Shown here in pieces: positions 43,220-53,254 of a stretch of DNA of 64,000 bases. Numbering within the stretch: position 1 is the first letter of the stretch; each line of letters begins with the position of its first letter. A model generated the notes under the pieces. That model made no database searches, was not told the DNA's origin, and was given only the letters and a program-made list of their open reading frames with translations. The stretch is taken from contig JAODLY010000034.1 of NCBI GenBank assembly GCA_025464445.1, positions 62,001-126,000 on the forward strand. Direction: 5' to 3'. Made by a program: the position numbers and the translations under genes. The stretch is from Rhodoglobus sp. GTDB lineage: Bacteria; Actinomycetota; Actinomycetes; Actinomycetales; Microbacteriaceae.

Positions 43220-44026
43220 ATGGCTCTCGCCAATCCGGCTTTCTCCCGCAACGCCGCGTTCAGCTCGCAGGGCGCAGTAGCCGCCGCGCAGAACGTGTCG
43301 GCCCAGCAACTCGATGAGCTCTACAACCGCGCGTCCGCGCCCGTCGAGGGCGAGTCGATGACCTTCGAGGACACCATCGCCAAGACGGTCGGGGCTTTCG
43401 CCCTGCTGCTCGTCGGTGCCGCAGTGGGCTGGCTCACCGCCGAGACACTTCCCTTCCTCTGGATCGGTGCCGCGATCGTCGGCCTCGTGCTCGGCCTCGT
43501 CAACAGCTTCAAGCGGGAGCCCTCCGCCCCGCTCATCCTCATCTATTCGGCAGTGCAGGGCGTGTTCGTCGGCGGCATCTCGGCCTTCTACGAGGCGATG
43601 TTCCCCGGGGTCGTCGTGCAGGCTGTCATCGCTTCGCTGGTCGTGGTCGGCGTAACGCTCGCGCTCTTCGCCAGTGGCAAGATCCGCGCGTCCAAGAAGG
43701 CCACCAAGATCTTCCTGATCGCGATGGTCGGCTACCTCGTGTTCTCGCTCGTCAACTTCGGACTCGTCGCGTTCGGGATCAACTCCGACCCGTACGGCTT
43801 GCGCGGCAGTGTCGAGATCTTCGGCATCCCGCTCGGCGTCATTCTCGGCGTCTTCGTCGTGATCCTCGCCGCATACTCCCTCGTGCTCGACTTCGACTTC
43901 ATCCAACGCGGAGTGCAGAACAAGGCTCCCCGCAAGTACGGCTGGACGGGCGCGTTCGGCATCATGGTCACGATCATCTGGCTGTACCTGGAGATCCTGA
44001 GGATGCTGGCGATCGCCCGCCGCTGA
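43220..44026 (+). CDS. Bax inhibitor-1 / YccA-like family membrane protein
   Basis: A 268-residue seven-helix protein of the Bax-inhibitor-1-like group common in actinobacteria. It opens MALANPAFSRNAAFSS and has MTFEDTIAKTVGAFALLLVG, GGISAFYEAMFPGVVVQAVI, and the C-terminal DFDFIQRGVQNKAPRKYGW, whose acidic residues match the family's pH/calcium-sensing Asp pair. GAAAGGAC precedes the ATG. The cellular role is not settled in bacteria. It is followed by family B repeat copy 1. Confidence 0.9.
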   Translation: MALANPAFSRNAAFSSQGAVAAAQNVSAQQLDELYNRASAPVEGESMTFEDTIAKTVGAFALLLVGAAVGWLTAETLPFLWIGAAIVGLVLGLVNSFKREPSAPLILIYSAVQGVFVGGISAFYEAMFPGVVVQAVIASLVVVGVTLALFASGKIRASKKATKIFLIAMVGYLVFSLVNFGLVAFGINSDPYGLRGSVEIFGIPLGVILGVFVVILAAYSLVLDFDFIQRGVQNKAPRKYGWTGAFGIMVTIIWLYLEILRMLAIARR

Positions 44027-44073
44027 CCCGCTCAAAGCCCTCTCTGGTCACGGGCGACAAGAGGTTTCGGAGA

Positions 44074-44119
44074 CTCGCGATCTCAAGGAGTCCCGCTCGG
44101 AGTTCCTTGAGATCGCGAG
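44074..44119. repeat. Inverted-repeat element, family B, copy 1
   Basis: Perfect 16-bp arms CTCGCGATCTCAAGGA (44074-44089) and TCCTTGAGATCGCGAG (44104-44119), loop 14 nt. It lies in the convergent gap between the Bax-inhibitor-like gene and guaA. Copies 2 and 3 are at 55981-56024 and 61603-61658, also between convergent genes. It could act as a two-way terminator, though no T-run follows this copy. Confidence 0.85.
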
Positions 44120-44153
44120 CGCGCGGAAGGTGTCGGCCCTGAGGGCGGCGGCG

Positions 44154-45740
44154 CTATTCCCACTCGATGGTGCCCGGCGGCTTCGACGTCACGTCGAGCA
44201 CGACACGGTTAACGCCCGGCACCTCGTTGGTGATGCGGTTGCTGATCTTCGCGAGCACGTCGTAGGGCAGTCGTGTCCAGTCGGCGGTCATCGCGTCTTC
44301 TGACGACACCGGCCGCAGCACTATCGGATGCCCGTAGGTGCGCCCGTCACCCTGCACGCCTACCGAGCGCACGTCGGCCAGCAGCACGACAGGGCACTGC
44401 CAGATCTCGGTGTCGAGCCCCGCGGCGGTCAACTCAAAACGGGCGATCGCGTCGGCCTTGCGCAGCAGCTCGAGTCGTTCGCGGGTGACCTCGCCGACTA
44501 TGCGGATGCCGAGCCCTGGGCCCGGGAACGGCTGGCGGGAGACGATGACCTCCGGCAGGCCCAACTCGCGGCCGATAGCCCTGACCTCGTCCTTGAACAG
44601 GGTGCGCAGCGGTTCGACGAGCTTGAACTGCAGGTCCTCCGGCAGTCCTCAGACGTTGTGGTGGCTCTTGATGTTGGCGGTGCCGGTGCCTCCGCCGGAT
44701 TCGACGACATCCGGGTAGAGCGTGCCCTGCACGAGGAAGTCGATCGTCGACCCGTCGCCCTGCGCCTCCAGCACGAGCGCTTCCGCCGCGTTCTCGAAGC
44801 TGCGGATGAACTCGCGGCCGATGATCTTGCGCGTGGTCTCGGGGTCGGTCACGCCGGCGAGCGCGTCGAGGAACTGGTCGACGGCGTCGACGGTGACCAG
44901 GCGCACCCCTGTGGATGCCACGTAGTCCTCTTCGACCTGGCGGCGCTCATCCTGTCGCAACAGCCCGTGGTCGACGAATATGCAGACCAGCTGGTCGCCG
45001 ACCGCCTTGTGCACGAGTGCCGCCGCGACCGCGGAATCGACGCCGCCGGACAGCCCGCAGATGACACGCGAGGTGCCGACCTGTTCGCGGATGCGGGCGA
45101 CCTGCTCCTCGATGACGTTCGCGCTGTTCCAGTCAGCCGGGATGCCGGCCGCGGTGTGCAGGAAGTTCTCGAGCACGCGCTGCCCGAACTGGCTGTGCTT
45201 GACCTCCGGATGCCACTGCACGCCGTACAGGCGACGCTCATCCGACGCGAACGCTGCCACTGGGGTGGAGTCACTCGACGCGAGCACTGTGAACCCCGCG
45301 GGCGCCCTCGACACCGAGTCCCCGTGGCTCATCCACACCGTCTGCTCGGTCGGCTGCCCGGCGAGCAGCGACCCACCATCGCCGGTTACCGTCATGCCGG
45401 TCGCGCCGTACTCGCGCAGGCCGGTATTGGCGACATCGCCGCCGAGCTGCTGCGCCATCACCTGGAACCCGTAGCAGATGCCGAGCACCGGGATGCCAAG
45501 CTCGAGGATCGCGGGATCGAGCGTCGGCGAACCCGGCTCGTACACGCTCGAGGGGCCGCCGCTGAGCACGATGCCGGAAGGGTGCTTCGCGGCCACCTCC
45601 GCCGCGGTTATCGTGTGCGGAACGATCTCGCTGTACACGCTCGCCTCACGCACCCTGCGGGCGATGAGCTGCGCATACTGGGCGCCGAAGTCGACAACGA
45701 GCACCGGGTTTGCTTCGGTGTCCTTCGCGGCTTCGCTCAC
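44154..45740 (-). pseudogene. guaA: GMP synthase (glutamine-hydrolysing), interrupted by in-frame TGA at codon 364
   Basis: The frame spans 528 codons plus a stop, the full family length. The glutaminase domain has [15 protein letters not shown] (nucleophile Cys) and [11 protein letters not shown] (His, Glu). The ATP-pyrophosphatase domain has [15 protein letters not shown]. The dimerisation domain has [19 protein letters not shown] and ends KPPGTIEWE. After SHHNV a TGA (44651-44649) stands where the family has Gly-Gly (NVGGLPEDL); the frame then continues GLPEDLQ to the natural stop 44154. A single T-to-G change would restore GGA. TGA ends other genes here, so it is not a sense codon. Nonsense mutation, readthrough and sequencing error are all open. 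GTG 45740 overlaps the upstream gene by 4 bp. Confidence 0.9.
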
Positions 45741-46162
45741 GCGGATACCTTCTCCGTCTGGAGGTGCGCGATGGCGGCAGCGGCTTCGCGAGGCACCCGG
45801 CGCTCGAGGAAAAACGACAGCAGCGGGATGATGCCGCCGAGCGCGATGAACAGGAAGCGCCCGAACGACCAGCGCACATACCGCCAGAGCAGGAAATCGC
45901 AGGCGAGGTACAGCACATACAGCCAGCCGTGCAGGATGAGGATCGTCGTGGAGAAGTCGACGCCGACGATCAACTCGCGCGGAGTGAGGGTGAGGAAGCC
46001 AAACGGGCCGCCCAGTTCGATGTCGACGCCGAGCCCGTAGCGCAGCACCATCATGGCCACCAGCAACAGCAGGAATGTGCCCGTGATGATCGACGAAACC
46101 TTGTAGACGGAGACCACCCGGCGGATCTTGGGAACGTCTGAAGGCCGGGGTCCTATGGGCAT
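45737..46162 (-). CDS. DUF3817 membrane protein
   Basis: A 141-residue protein with three membrane helices: [40 protein letters not shown] and [20 protein letters not shown], followed by a cytoplasmic tail starting [11 protein letters not shown]. The G.P.L-G-GWLY pattern and size fit DUF3817, which occurs next to guaA in many actinobacteria. The function is unknown. It overlaps guaA by ATGA, so guaA translation probably depends on it. Confidence 0.85.
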   Translation of the reverse strand: MPIGPRPSDVPKIRRVVSVYKVSSIITGTFLLLLVAMMVLRYGLGVDIELGGPFGFLTLTPRELIVGVDFSTTILILHGWLYVLYLACDFLLWRYVRWSFGRFLFIALGGIIPLLSFFLERRVPREAAAAIAHLQTEKVSA

Positions 46163-46166
46163 GCTC

Positions 46167-47006
46167 CTATTCTACGGTCGGCCCTTTCGCATCCTGCGCG
46201 GCCGCGGCCTCGGCCTCCCAGGCGTCTTTGACAAGGCGGTACCAGAGGAAGATCGCGAACCCGGCGAAGATCACCCATTCGATCGCGTAGAAGATATTGA
46301 GCAGATTGAGACTCACTTCGGTGCTGGGCGCGGGTGAGTCGATGAGGTCGAGCCCATCCACGACTTCGCGCGAGACCAGGTAGCCGCCGTAGACGCCGTG
46401 CGGCACGCTCCCCCAGGTGTTCAGGAGGTCTGCGACGGCCAGGCTGCTGTGCTTCCCGTGCTCGAAATCGGTCTCCTGGGCCGATTCGCTCGGCAGGTAG
46501 CGACCCGTGATGGCGGCGGCGGGCGGGTGCTGCTCGAGTGCCTGGATTGCGGATGCCGCGGCATCCGCAGTGGCGGCCCAGCCGAGCGCCACTGCGAGGC
46601 TCGCTCCGTCGGGCAGTACCGCGTGACCGACTACCCAGTAGCCCGGTGCCGCCAGGTTCACCCTGTCGGACAGCACGACGTAGTCCCCGGCCACGAACTG
46701 CGCGTCGACGCTCACGAGCTGCCCGGTCGCGATCGACAGCACGGGCGACTGCGGCTTGGCCACCGACTCGAGCGCCACGACGGTCTCGGTCTGCTGGTCG
46801 GGCACGACTGCGCTCTCGAAGCTGCGGGCCAGCTGCCACTGGCCGAGCGCGGCGAACCCAGCAGCAACGGCGAGCGCGAGGATGAGCGCGCCGATCCACC
46901 GCGGGCGCCGCGCGATCCGCCACAGGCTCGGGGTCGCGGCTGCCGCGGGGGCTGTGCGTTCTGCTGCCTCGCTCACTGCGCCCTGTCTCTCAATACTCTG
47001 GGTCAC
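46167..47006 (-). CDS. SURF1 family cytochrome oxidase assembly protein
   Basis: A 279-residue protein with two membrane helices, one near residue 40-60 (WIGALILALAVAAGFAALGQ, followed by WQLARS, the SURF1 signature) and one near 240-260 (LNIFYAIEWVIFAGFAIFLW). Between them is the extracytoplasmic domain with YVVLSDRVN and PGYWVVGHAV. SURF1 helps insert heme a into cytochrome aa3 oxidase. The start is ATG 47006, or a GTG ten codons in. It overlaps the end of the antiporter gene by 17 bp. Confidence 0.85.
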   Translation of the reverse strand: MTQSIERQGAVSEAAERTAPAAAATPSLWRIARRPRWIGALILALAVAAGFAALGQWQLARSFESAVVPDQQTETVVALESVAKPQSPVLSIATGQLVSVDAQFVAGDYVVLSDRVNLAAPGYWVVGHAVLPDGASLAVALGWAATADAAASAIQALEQHPPAAAITGRYLPSESAQETDFEHGKHSSLAVADLLNTWGSVPHGVYGGYLVSREVVDGLDLIDSPAPSTEVSLNLLNIFYAIEWVIFAGFAIFLWYRLVKDAWEAEAAAAQDAKGPTVE

Positions 47007-48393
47007 GCTTGCGGTCGGACAGTTCGTCCGACTGCTGGGCCGCCTGGTCCGCTACCGGATCGACCTCATCCGCCGGAACTGCCTCGAGGGCTGCGATCGG
47101 GTCGAACAGGCCGTCGTCGTCATCGTCGGCGTCGGTCTTCCTCGGCAGCTCGCCCGCCGTCGCGGCTTCCAGGAGGGCGATGCCCTCAGCACGCATCCTG
47201 TCACGCTCGGCTGTGGGGGCCTTCTTCTTCCTCGTGCGGAAGATCACGGCGCCCATGCGCTCCGAGTTCACCGCCAGGATGGGGCCGACGATCGCCATCG
47301 ACAGCACGTAGAGCCCGGCGAACGGCGTGAGCCGTGCATCCAACCCCGCCCCGACCGCGAGGGTCGCGAGGATCAGCGCGAACTCGCCGCGGTTCTGCAG
47401 CATGGCGCTCGCGTTGAAACCTTCCGCCGGGGTGAGCTTGTTCTGCCACGCGATCAGCTGGCCGCCAAGGGTGTTCACGACGAGAGTGACGACGACGGCG
47501 ACCGCGACCGGAAGGAGCACACCGCCGAACGTCGACACGTCGAGGGCGAGCCCGAAGTTGAGGAAGAAGAACGCACCGAACACGTCGCGAAGCGGCAGCG
47601 CGAACTGCTCGATGCGCCCGCGGAACCGGGTTGCCCCGAGCACGAGCCCGATCAGGAAGGCGCCGATCGCGTCGGAGACGCCGAGCAGCTGGCCGATGCC
47701 GCCGAAGGCGACGGCCAGGCCGAAGAACAGGATGGTGAAGAGCTCATCGTCCTTTGTCTGCACGAGTCGGGAGACCACTCGGCCACCCCAGCGCGCGATC
47801 ACGAACATCAGAACGAGGAACGTGAACGAGATGGCGAGTTGGAAGACAATCGCCAGGACGTCTGTCTTGCCTCCTATGACCACGGAGACGATGGCGAGGT
47901 AGATCGCGATGAAGACGTCCTCGAGCACCATGATGCCCAGGATCGCCGGAGTCTCCCGGTTGGCCAGGCGGCGCAACTCGATGAGGAGCTTCGTGATGAT
48001 CGCGCTTGAGGATGTCGCGGTCATGCCCGCGATGATCAGGGCTTCCCGGGTGCCCCAGCCGATCCACATCCCGAGCGCGAAGCCGACGGCGATGTTTATC
48101 AGGATGCGTGTGCCGCCGGAGACGAGCAGCGCGCCGATGTTGCCGTAGAACTCGTCCTGGTCGAACTCGAGGCCCAGGCTGAAGAGCAGGAGGATGAGGC
48201 CGAAGACGGCGACCAGCTCGACATCCGCCGACTGGAAGCTGAGCGGGAAGAAGTGCGAGTGCGGGCTCGCGATGAGCCCGACAAGCATGTAGATCGGAAT
48301 CGCGGGCAGGCCGACGAGTTTTCCGACCCTGCCGAGCACATACGCAATGACGAAGAGGACGCCTAAGACAACGAGGTCTTCACCGACGTGCAC
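46990..48393 (-). CDS. Monovalent cation:proton antiporter (KefB/KhtU, CPA2 type)
   Basis: A 467-residue protein from GTG 48393 (VHVGEDLVVLGVLFVIAYVL), one base after the stop of its partner gene (TAGCGTG). It has 12-13 membrane helices, with the ion-site region GLILLLFSLGLEFDQDEF, GMTATSSSAIITKLL, VLEDVFIAIYLAIV, and FFLNFGLALDV. The hydrophilic tail is acidic (DADDDDDGLFDP) and carries no TrkA-N domain. Together with the TrkA-C protein encoded upstream it matches the KhtTU potassium/proton antiporter. The final 17 bp overlap the SURF1 gene. Confidence 0.9.
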   Translation of the reverse strand: MHVGEDLVVLGVLFVIAYVLGRVGKLVGLPAIPIYMLVGLIASPHSHFFPLSFQSADVELVAVFGLILLLFSLGLEFDQDEFYGNIGALLVSGGTRILINIAVGFALGMWIGWGTREALIIAGMTATSSSAIITKLLIELRRLANRETPAILGIMVLEDVFIAIYLAIVSVVIGGKTDVLAIVFQLAISFTFLVLMFVIARWGGRVVSRLVQTKDDELFTILFFGLAVAFGGIGQLLGVSDAIGAFLIGLVLGATRFRGRIEQFALPLRDVFGAFFFLNFGLALDVSTFGGVLLPVAVAVVVTLVVNTLGGQLIAWQNKLTPAEGFNASAMLQNRGEFALILATLAVGAGLDARLTPFAGLYVLSMAIVGPILAVNSERMGAVIFRTRKKKAPTAERDRMRAEGIALLEAATAGELPRKTDADDDDDGLFDPIAALEAVPADEVDPVADQAAQQSDELSDRKRDPEY

Positions 48394-48394
48394 G

Positions 48395-48922
48395 CTACCC
48401 GCCGGATGGTGTGTCGGCGGGAGCTTTGTGCATCTCACCGGTGCGGTAGAAGGCGAACGCCTTGGCGACCTTTTCCGGTGTGCCAGCGACCACGAGCGTG
48501 TCTCCGGGGAACACTGTGAAGTCATCCGCGGGTGCAGGATTCGCGGACTCGCCGCGCACGACTGCCACGACTGTCAGGCCGACGACGCCGCGGCTCGCGA
48601 GACTGCCGAGCTTCTGCCCGGCGATGAAGTCGTCGTAGTCGACGGTGAACCAGTCGATGGACAGGCCGGGGATCTCGTCGAGCCGCGAAAGCGACTCGGT
48701 GATCCTCGTGCCGCCGAGCAGTTCGGCGAGGGTGTGGGCCTCATCCTCATCGAGGCGAAGCGACACTTTGCTCGCGTCAGACCCGCCCTCCGCGTCCGCG
48801 AAGGTGATGAGGTCGCTGTGGCCGGAGCGGTGGGTGATGACACCGACCTTGCCGCCATCCTCGGTGACGAATGTGTGCAGCACGCCGACACCGGGGAGTT
48901 TCACTCTCCTGACATCGACCAT
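48395..48922 (-). CDS. TrkA-C domain regulatory subunit of antiporter (KhtT-like)
   Basis: A 175-residue soluble protein: an N-terminal domain (VRRVKLPGVGVLHTFVTEDG, KVGVITHRSGHSDLITFAD), a linker rich in charged residues, and a C-terminal TrkA-C (RCK-C) domain (VVGLTVVAVVRGESANPAPA, FPGDTLVVAGTPEKV). KhtT of Bacillus gates the antiporter in response to nucleotides and pH; the same role is inferred here. AAGGAG lies 7 nt before the ATG. A -10-like TAGAAT is at 48956-48951. Confidence 0.9.
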   Translation of the reverse strand: MVDVRRVKLPGVGVLHTFVTEDGGKVGVITHRSGHSDLITFADAEGGSDASKVSLRLDEDEAHTLAELLGGTRITESLSRLDEIPGLSIDWFTVDYDDFIAGQKLGSLASRGVVGLTVVAVVRGESANPAPADDFTVFPGDTLVVAGTPEKVAKAFAFYRTGEMHKAPADTPSGG

Positions 48923-49019
48923 GACCTGCTCCTTCTTCTCGCCTAAGACAATTCTACATTTGGGTACCCGTCCGATCCCTCGGCCGGGTTGCGCCTCGCG
49001 CGAACTTCCTGCGATGGTC

Positions 49020-50141
49020 CTAGCCGGCGCGATAGGGCGCGACGACGACCTCGACGCGCTGGAATTCCTTGAGGTCGGAGTAGCCCGTCGTCGCCATCGC
49101 CCTGCGCAGCGCCCCGATGAGGTTGACCCTGCCGTCAGCGACCGTCGACGGCCCGTACAGGATCTCGCTGAGCGGGGCGAGCGTGCCGACCTCGACACGG
49201 TTGCCGCGTGGCAGTTCGGCGTGGTGCGCCTCCGCACCCCAGTGCCAGCCGCCGCCGGGCGCCTCACTCGAACGAGCGAGGGTGCTGCCAAGCATGACGG
49301 CGTCGGCGCCCACCGAGATCGCCTTGACGATGTCCCCGCTCGTGCCGAGCCCGCCATCGGCGATCACGTGTACGTAGCGGCCGCCGGACTCGTCCATGTA
49401 ATCGCGGCGAGCGCCCGCGACATCCGCGACCGCGGTCGCCATGGGGGCGTGGATGCCGAGGCTCGCCCTGGTCGTGGACGCCGCGCCGCCGCCGAAGCCG
49501 ACGAGCACCCCCGCAGCGCCAGTGCGCATGAGATGGAGGGCTGCCGTATAGGTGGCGGCGCCGCCGACGATCACGGGCACGTCTAGTTCGTAGATGAACT
49601 TCTTGAGGTTGAGCGGTTCGACGGTCTTTGAGACGTGTTCGGCGCTGACCGTCGTGCCCCGGATAACGAACAGGTCGACGCCGGCGTCGACAACTGTCTT
49701 GTACAGCTCCTGGGTGCGCTGCGGGCTGAGGGCACCAGCCACGGGAACCCCGGCAGCGCGGATCTCGGCGATTCGCTGCGTGACGAGCTCCGGCTTCACC
49801 GGCTCCGCGTAGATCTCCTGCATGCGCCTGGTCGCGGTTTCCCCGGGCAGCGCACGGATTTCCGCGAGCAGCGGCTCCGGGTCTTCGTAGCGGGTCCACA
49901 CCCCCTCGAGGTCGAGCACGCCCAGGCCGCCCAGCCTGCCGATAGCTATCGCCGTCGTCGGGCTCACCACGGAGTCCATGGGGGCGGCGAGCACCGGAAT
50001 GTCGAACGTGTAGGCGTCGATCGTCCAGCTCACCGAGACATCCTGCGGATCGCGGGTGCGCCGCGAAGGAACGATTGCGATGTCGTCAAACGCGTACACA
50101 CGGCGAGCGCGCTTCGCGCGACCGATCTCGATATCACTCAC
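49020..50141 (-). CDS. guaB3: GuaB3 family IMP dehydrogenase-related protein
   Basis: A 373-residue (beta/alpha)8 barrel similar to IMP dehydrogenase and GMP reductase but without CBS domains. Features: FDDIAIVPSRRTRDPQDVSV, LAAPMDSVVSP, ADGGLGTSGDIVKAI and GADAVMLGSTLARSSEAPGG. At the catalytic loop the sequence is FGGGAASTTRAS, lacking the Cys of GPGSICTTR in GuaB, as is usual in the GuaB3 group. The reaction of this group in actinobacteria is not firmly settled. It follows guaB by 59 bp on the same strand. Confidence 0.9.
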   Translation of the reverse strand: MSDIEIGRAKRARRVYAFDDIAIVPSRRTRDPQDVSVSWTIDAYTFDIPVLAAPMDSVVSPTTAIAIGRLGGLGVLDLEGVWTRYEDPEPLLAEIRALPGETATRRMQEIYAEPVKPELVTQRIAEIRAAGVPVAGALSPQRTQELYKTVVDAGVDLFVIRGTTVSAEHVSKTVEPLNLKKFIYELDVPVIVGGAATYTAALHLMRTGAAGVLVGFGGGAASTTRASLGIHAPMATAVADVAGARRDYMDESGGRYVHVIADGGLGTSGDIVKAISVGADAVMLGSTLARSSEAPGGGWHWGAEAHHAELPRGNRVEVGTLAPLSEILYGPSTVADGRVNLIGALRRAMATTGYSDLKEFQRVEVVVAPYRAG

Positions 50142-50200
50142 GCGACGAGCCTACCGGGGGTGGCTTTGGAGTGCTGAGCGATCAATCGCGTCTCGACGAG

Positions 50201-51810
<1,610 letters not shown>

Positions 51811-51834
51811 CGCGCATAATGGCCAGACCAGATT

Positions 51835-51850
51835 GTGTCCATTCCGAAAC
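51835..51850 (+). promoter_or_regulatory. GlnR-like box upstream of the liv operon
   Basis: GTGTC-N6-GAAAC at 51835-51850, one mismatch from the actinobacterial GlnR pattern GTNAC-N6-GAAAC. The region also forms the dyad TTGTGTC-N17-GACACAA (51833-51863). It is 94 bp before the livH GTG. A site with the full pattern lies upstream of the binding-protein gene (57526-57541). Confidence 0.35.
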
Positions 51851-51943
51851 ACGGGAGACACAAACTGCAAGTATCGTCAACGTCGACGGTGCGCCAGAAC
51901 CCGCGGGATGGCAATATTCCGGCTGGTCTCAAGTGGAGGTTCC

Positions 51944-53245
51944 GTGGAAGTCACTGGTTCGATTGACAAGCGCTGGTTGCGCGCATTGGTCCTCTTGTTC
52001 GTCGCCCTCATCACGGGGCTGGCGTTTGCGAGTGGAGCGACGCCTGCCCACGCCGACGACATCGGGGGGCAGTACGACTTCCAGTTCAGCGGCAACGTCC
52101 GCAACAATGATGCGCCGCTCGAGGGCGTGCTGATCTCGGTGAGCGGCGGAGGTTACAGCGCAGAAGTCAAGACCGATGCGAACGGCCACTGGAAGATCGG
52201 CGTGCCCAGCAAGGACACCTACACGATCACCCTCGACGAATCGACGTTGCCGAAGGGCATCATCGTGGTCAAGGGCGGCAACACCATCCAGGCCGAGTTC
52301 GGGCTCACCAACAACAAGTCGGTCAACTTCTTCCTCGGCGCGGGTGTGCGCGAGACGACGAGCTTTCTCGATCAGTTCATCCAACGGTCGTTCACCGGAC
52401 TCAGCTTCGGCCTCCTTCTGGCTCTTGCGGCCCTCGGCCTTTCGCTCATCTTCGGCACGACTGGGCTCAACAACTTCGCGCACGCCGAGATGGTCACCTT
52501 CGGCGCTCTCGCGACCCTGACCCTCGCCGTCGACCTGGCCTGGCCGCTGTGGCTGGCGCTTATCGCAGCGATCCTGCTGAGCGGCGCGTTCGGCTTCGTC
52601 CTGGATGCGGGGCTCTGGGCCCCACTGCGGCGCAGGGGCGTCGGGCTCGTGCCGATGATGATCGTGAGCATCGGGCTCTCCCTGGCCCTGCGCTACCTGT
52701 ACCAGTACCTGTACGGCGGTTCGACGAGGCAGTTGCCGGGCGCCGACGGCAAGGACCTCAAGTTCGGGGCGATCTCGCTCTCGCCGCTCGACCTGCTGAG
52801 CATGGGAATCTCGATCCTCGCCGTCCTGGGCGTCGCGTTCTTCCTGCTCCGCACCCGCCTCGGCAAGGCGACCCGCGCCGTGAGCGACAACCCGAGCCTC
52901 GCGGCGGCGAGCGGCATCGACGTCGACCGCGTGATCAGGATCGTGTGGGTCATCGGCGGCGCGCTCGCCGGGCTGAGCGGCATCCTCTTCGCGTTCTACC
53001 GGCCGGGCGTCTCGTGGGATATGGGCTTCCAGATCCTGCTGCTCATCTTCGCGGCAGTCACGCTCGGTGGACTCGGCACCGCATTCGGCGCGGTGATCGG
53101 ATCACTCATCGTCGGGTTCTTCATCGAGATCTCGACGCTCTGGATCCCGTCCGACATGAAGTACGTCGGGGCGCTTGTGATCCTCATCCTCGTGCTGTTG
53201 GTCAGGCCGCAGGGCATCCTGGGCCGCAAAGAGAGAATTGGCTAG
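51944..53245 (+). CDS. livH: LivH-type ABC permease with N-terminal extracellular beta domain
   Basis: A 433-residue fusion. Residues about 10-35 are a signal-like segment ending ATPAHADD. Residues about 38-125 form a soluble domain resembling a carboxypeptidase-regulatory/CNA-B beta sandwich (FQFSGNVRNNDAPLEGVLIS, TDANGHWKIGVPSKDTYTIT). From about 140 on is a normal LivH permease (LSLIFGTTGLNNFAHAEMVT, and the ATPase-docking TRAVSDNPSLAAASGIDVD). Standard LivH is about 300 residues. GTG 51944 has TGGAGG 5 nt upstream, and all start choices downstream would cut the signal. It is the first gene of livHMGF. Confidence 0.88.
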   Translation: MEVTGSIDKRWLRALVLLFVALITGLAFASGATPAHADDIGGQYDFQFSGNVRNNDAPLEGVLISVSGGGYSAEVKTDANGHWKIGVPSKDTYTITLDESTLPKGIIVVKGGNTIQAEFGLTNNKSVNFFLGAGVRETTSFLDQFIQRSFTGLSFGLLLALAALGLSLIFGTTGLNNFAHAEMVTFGALATLTLAVDLAWPLWLALIAAILLSGAFGFVLDAGLWAPLRRRGVGLVPMMIVSIGLSLALRYLYQYLYGGSTRQLPGADGKDLKFGAISLSPLDLLSMGISILAVLGVAFFLLRTRLGKATRAVSDNPSLAAASGIDVDRVIRIVWVIGGALAGLSGILFAFYRPGVSWDMGFQILLLIFAAVTLGGLGTAFGAVIGSLIVGFFIEISTLWIPSDMKYVGALVILILVLLVRPQGILGRKERIG

Positions 53246-53254
53246 GAGCCGACA

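Noticed and set aside
44649-44651. Selenocysteine insertion at the guaA TGA
   Set aside because: The residue expected is glycine, not cysteine, no hairpin of SECIS type is visible directly downstream, and selenocysteine has no known role in GMP synthase.
44564-44660. A frameshift splitting guaA into two genes
   Set aside because: The two parts are in the same frame, separated by exactly one stop codon, so no indel is needed.
48394-48525. An antiporter start upstream of 48393
   Set aside because: The extra residues overlap the KhtT-like gene and are not membrane-like; GTG 48393 directly follows the partner's stop codon.
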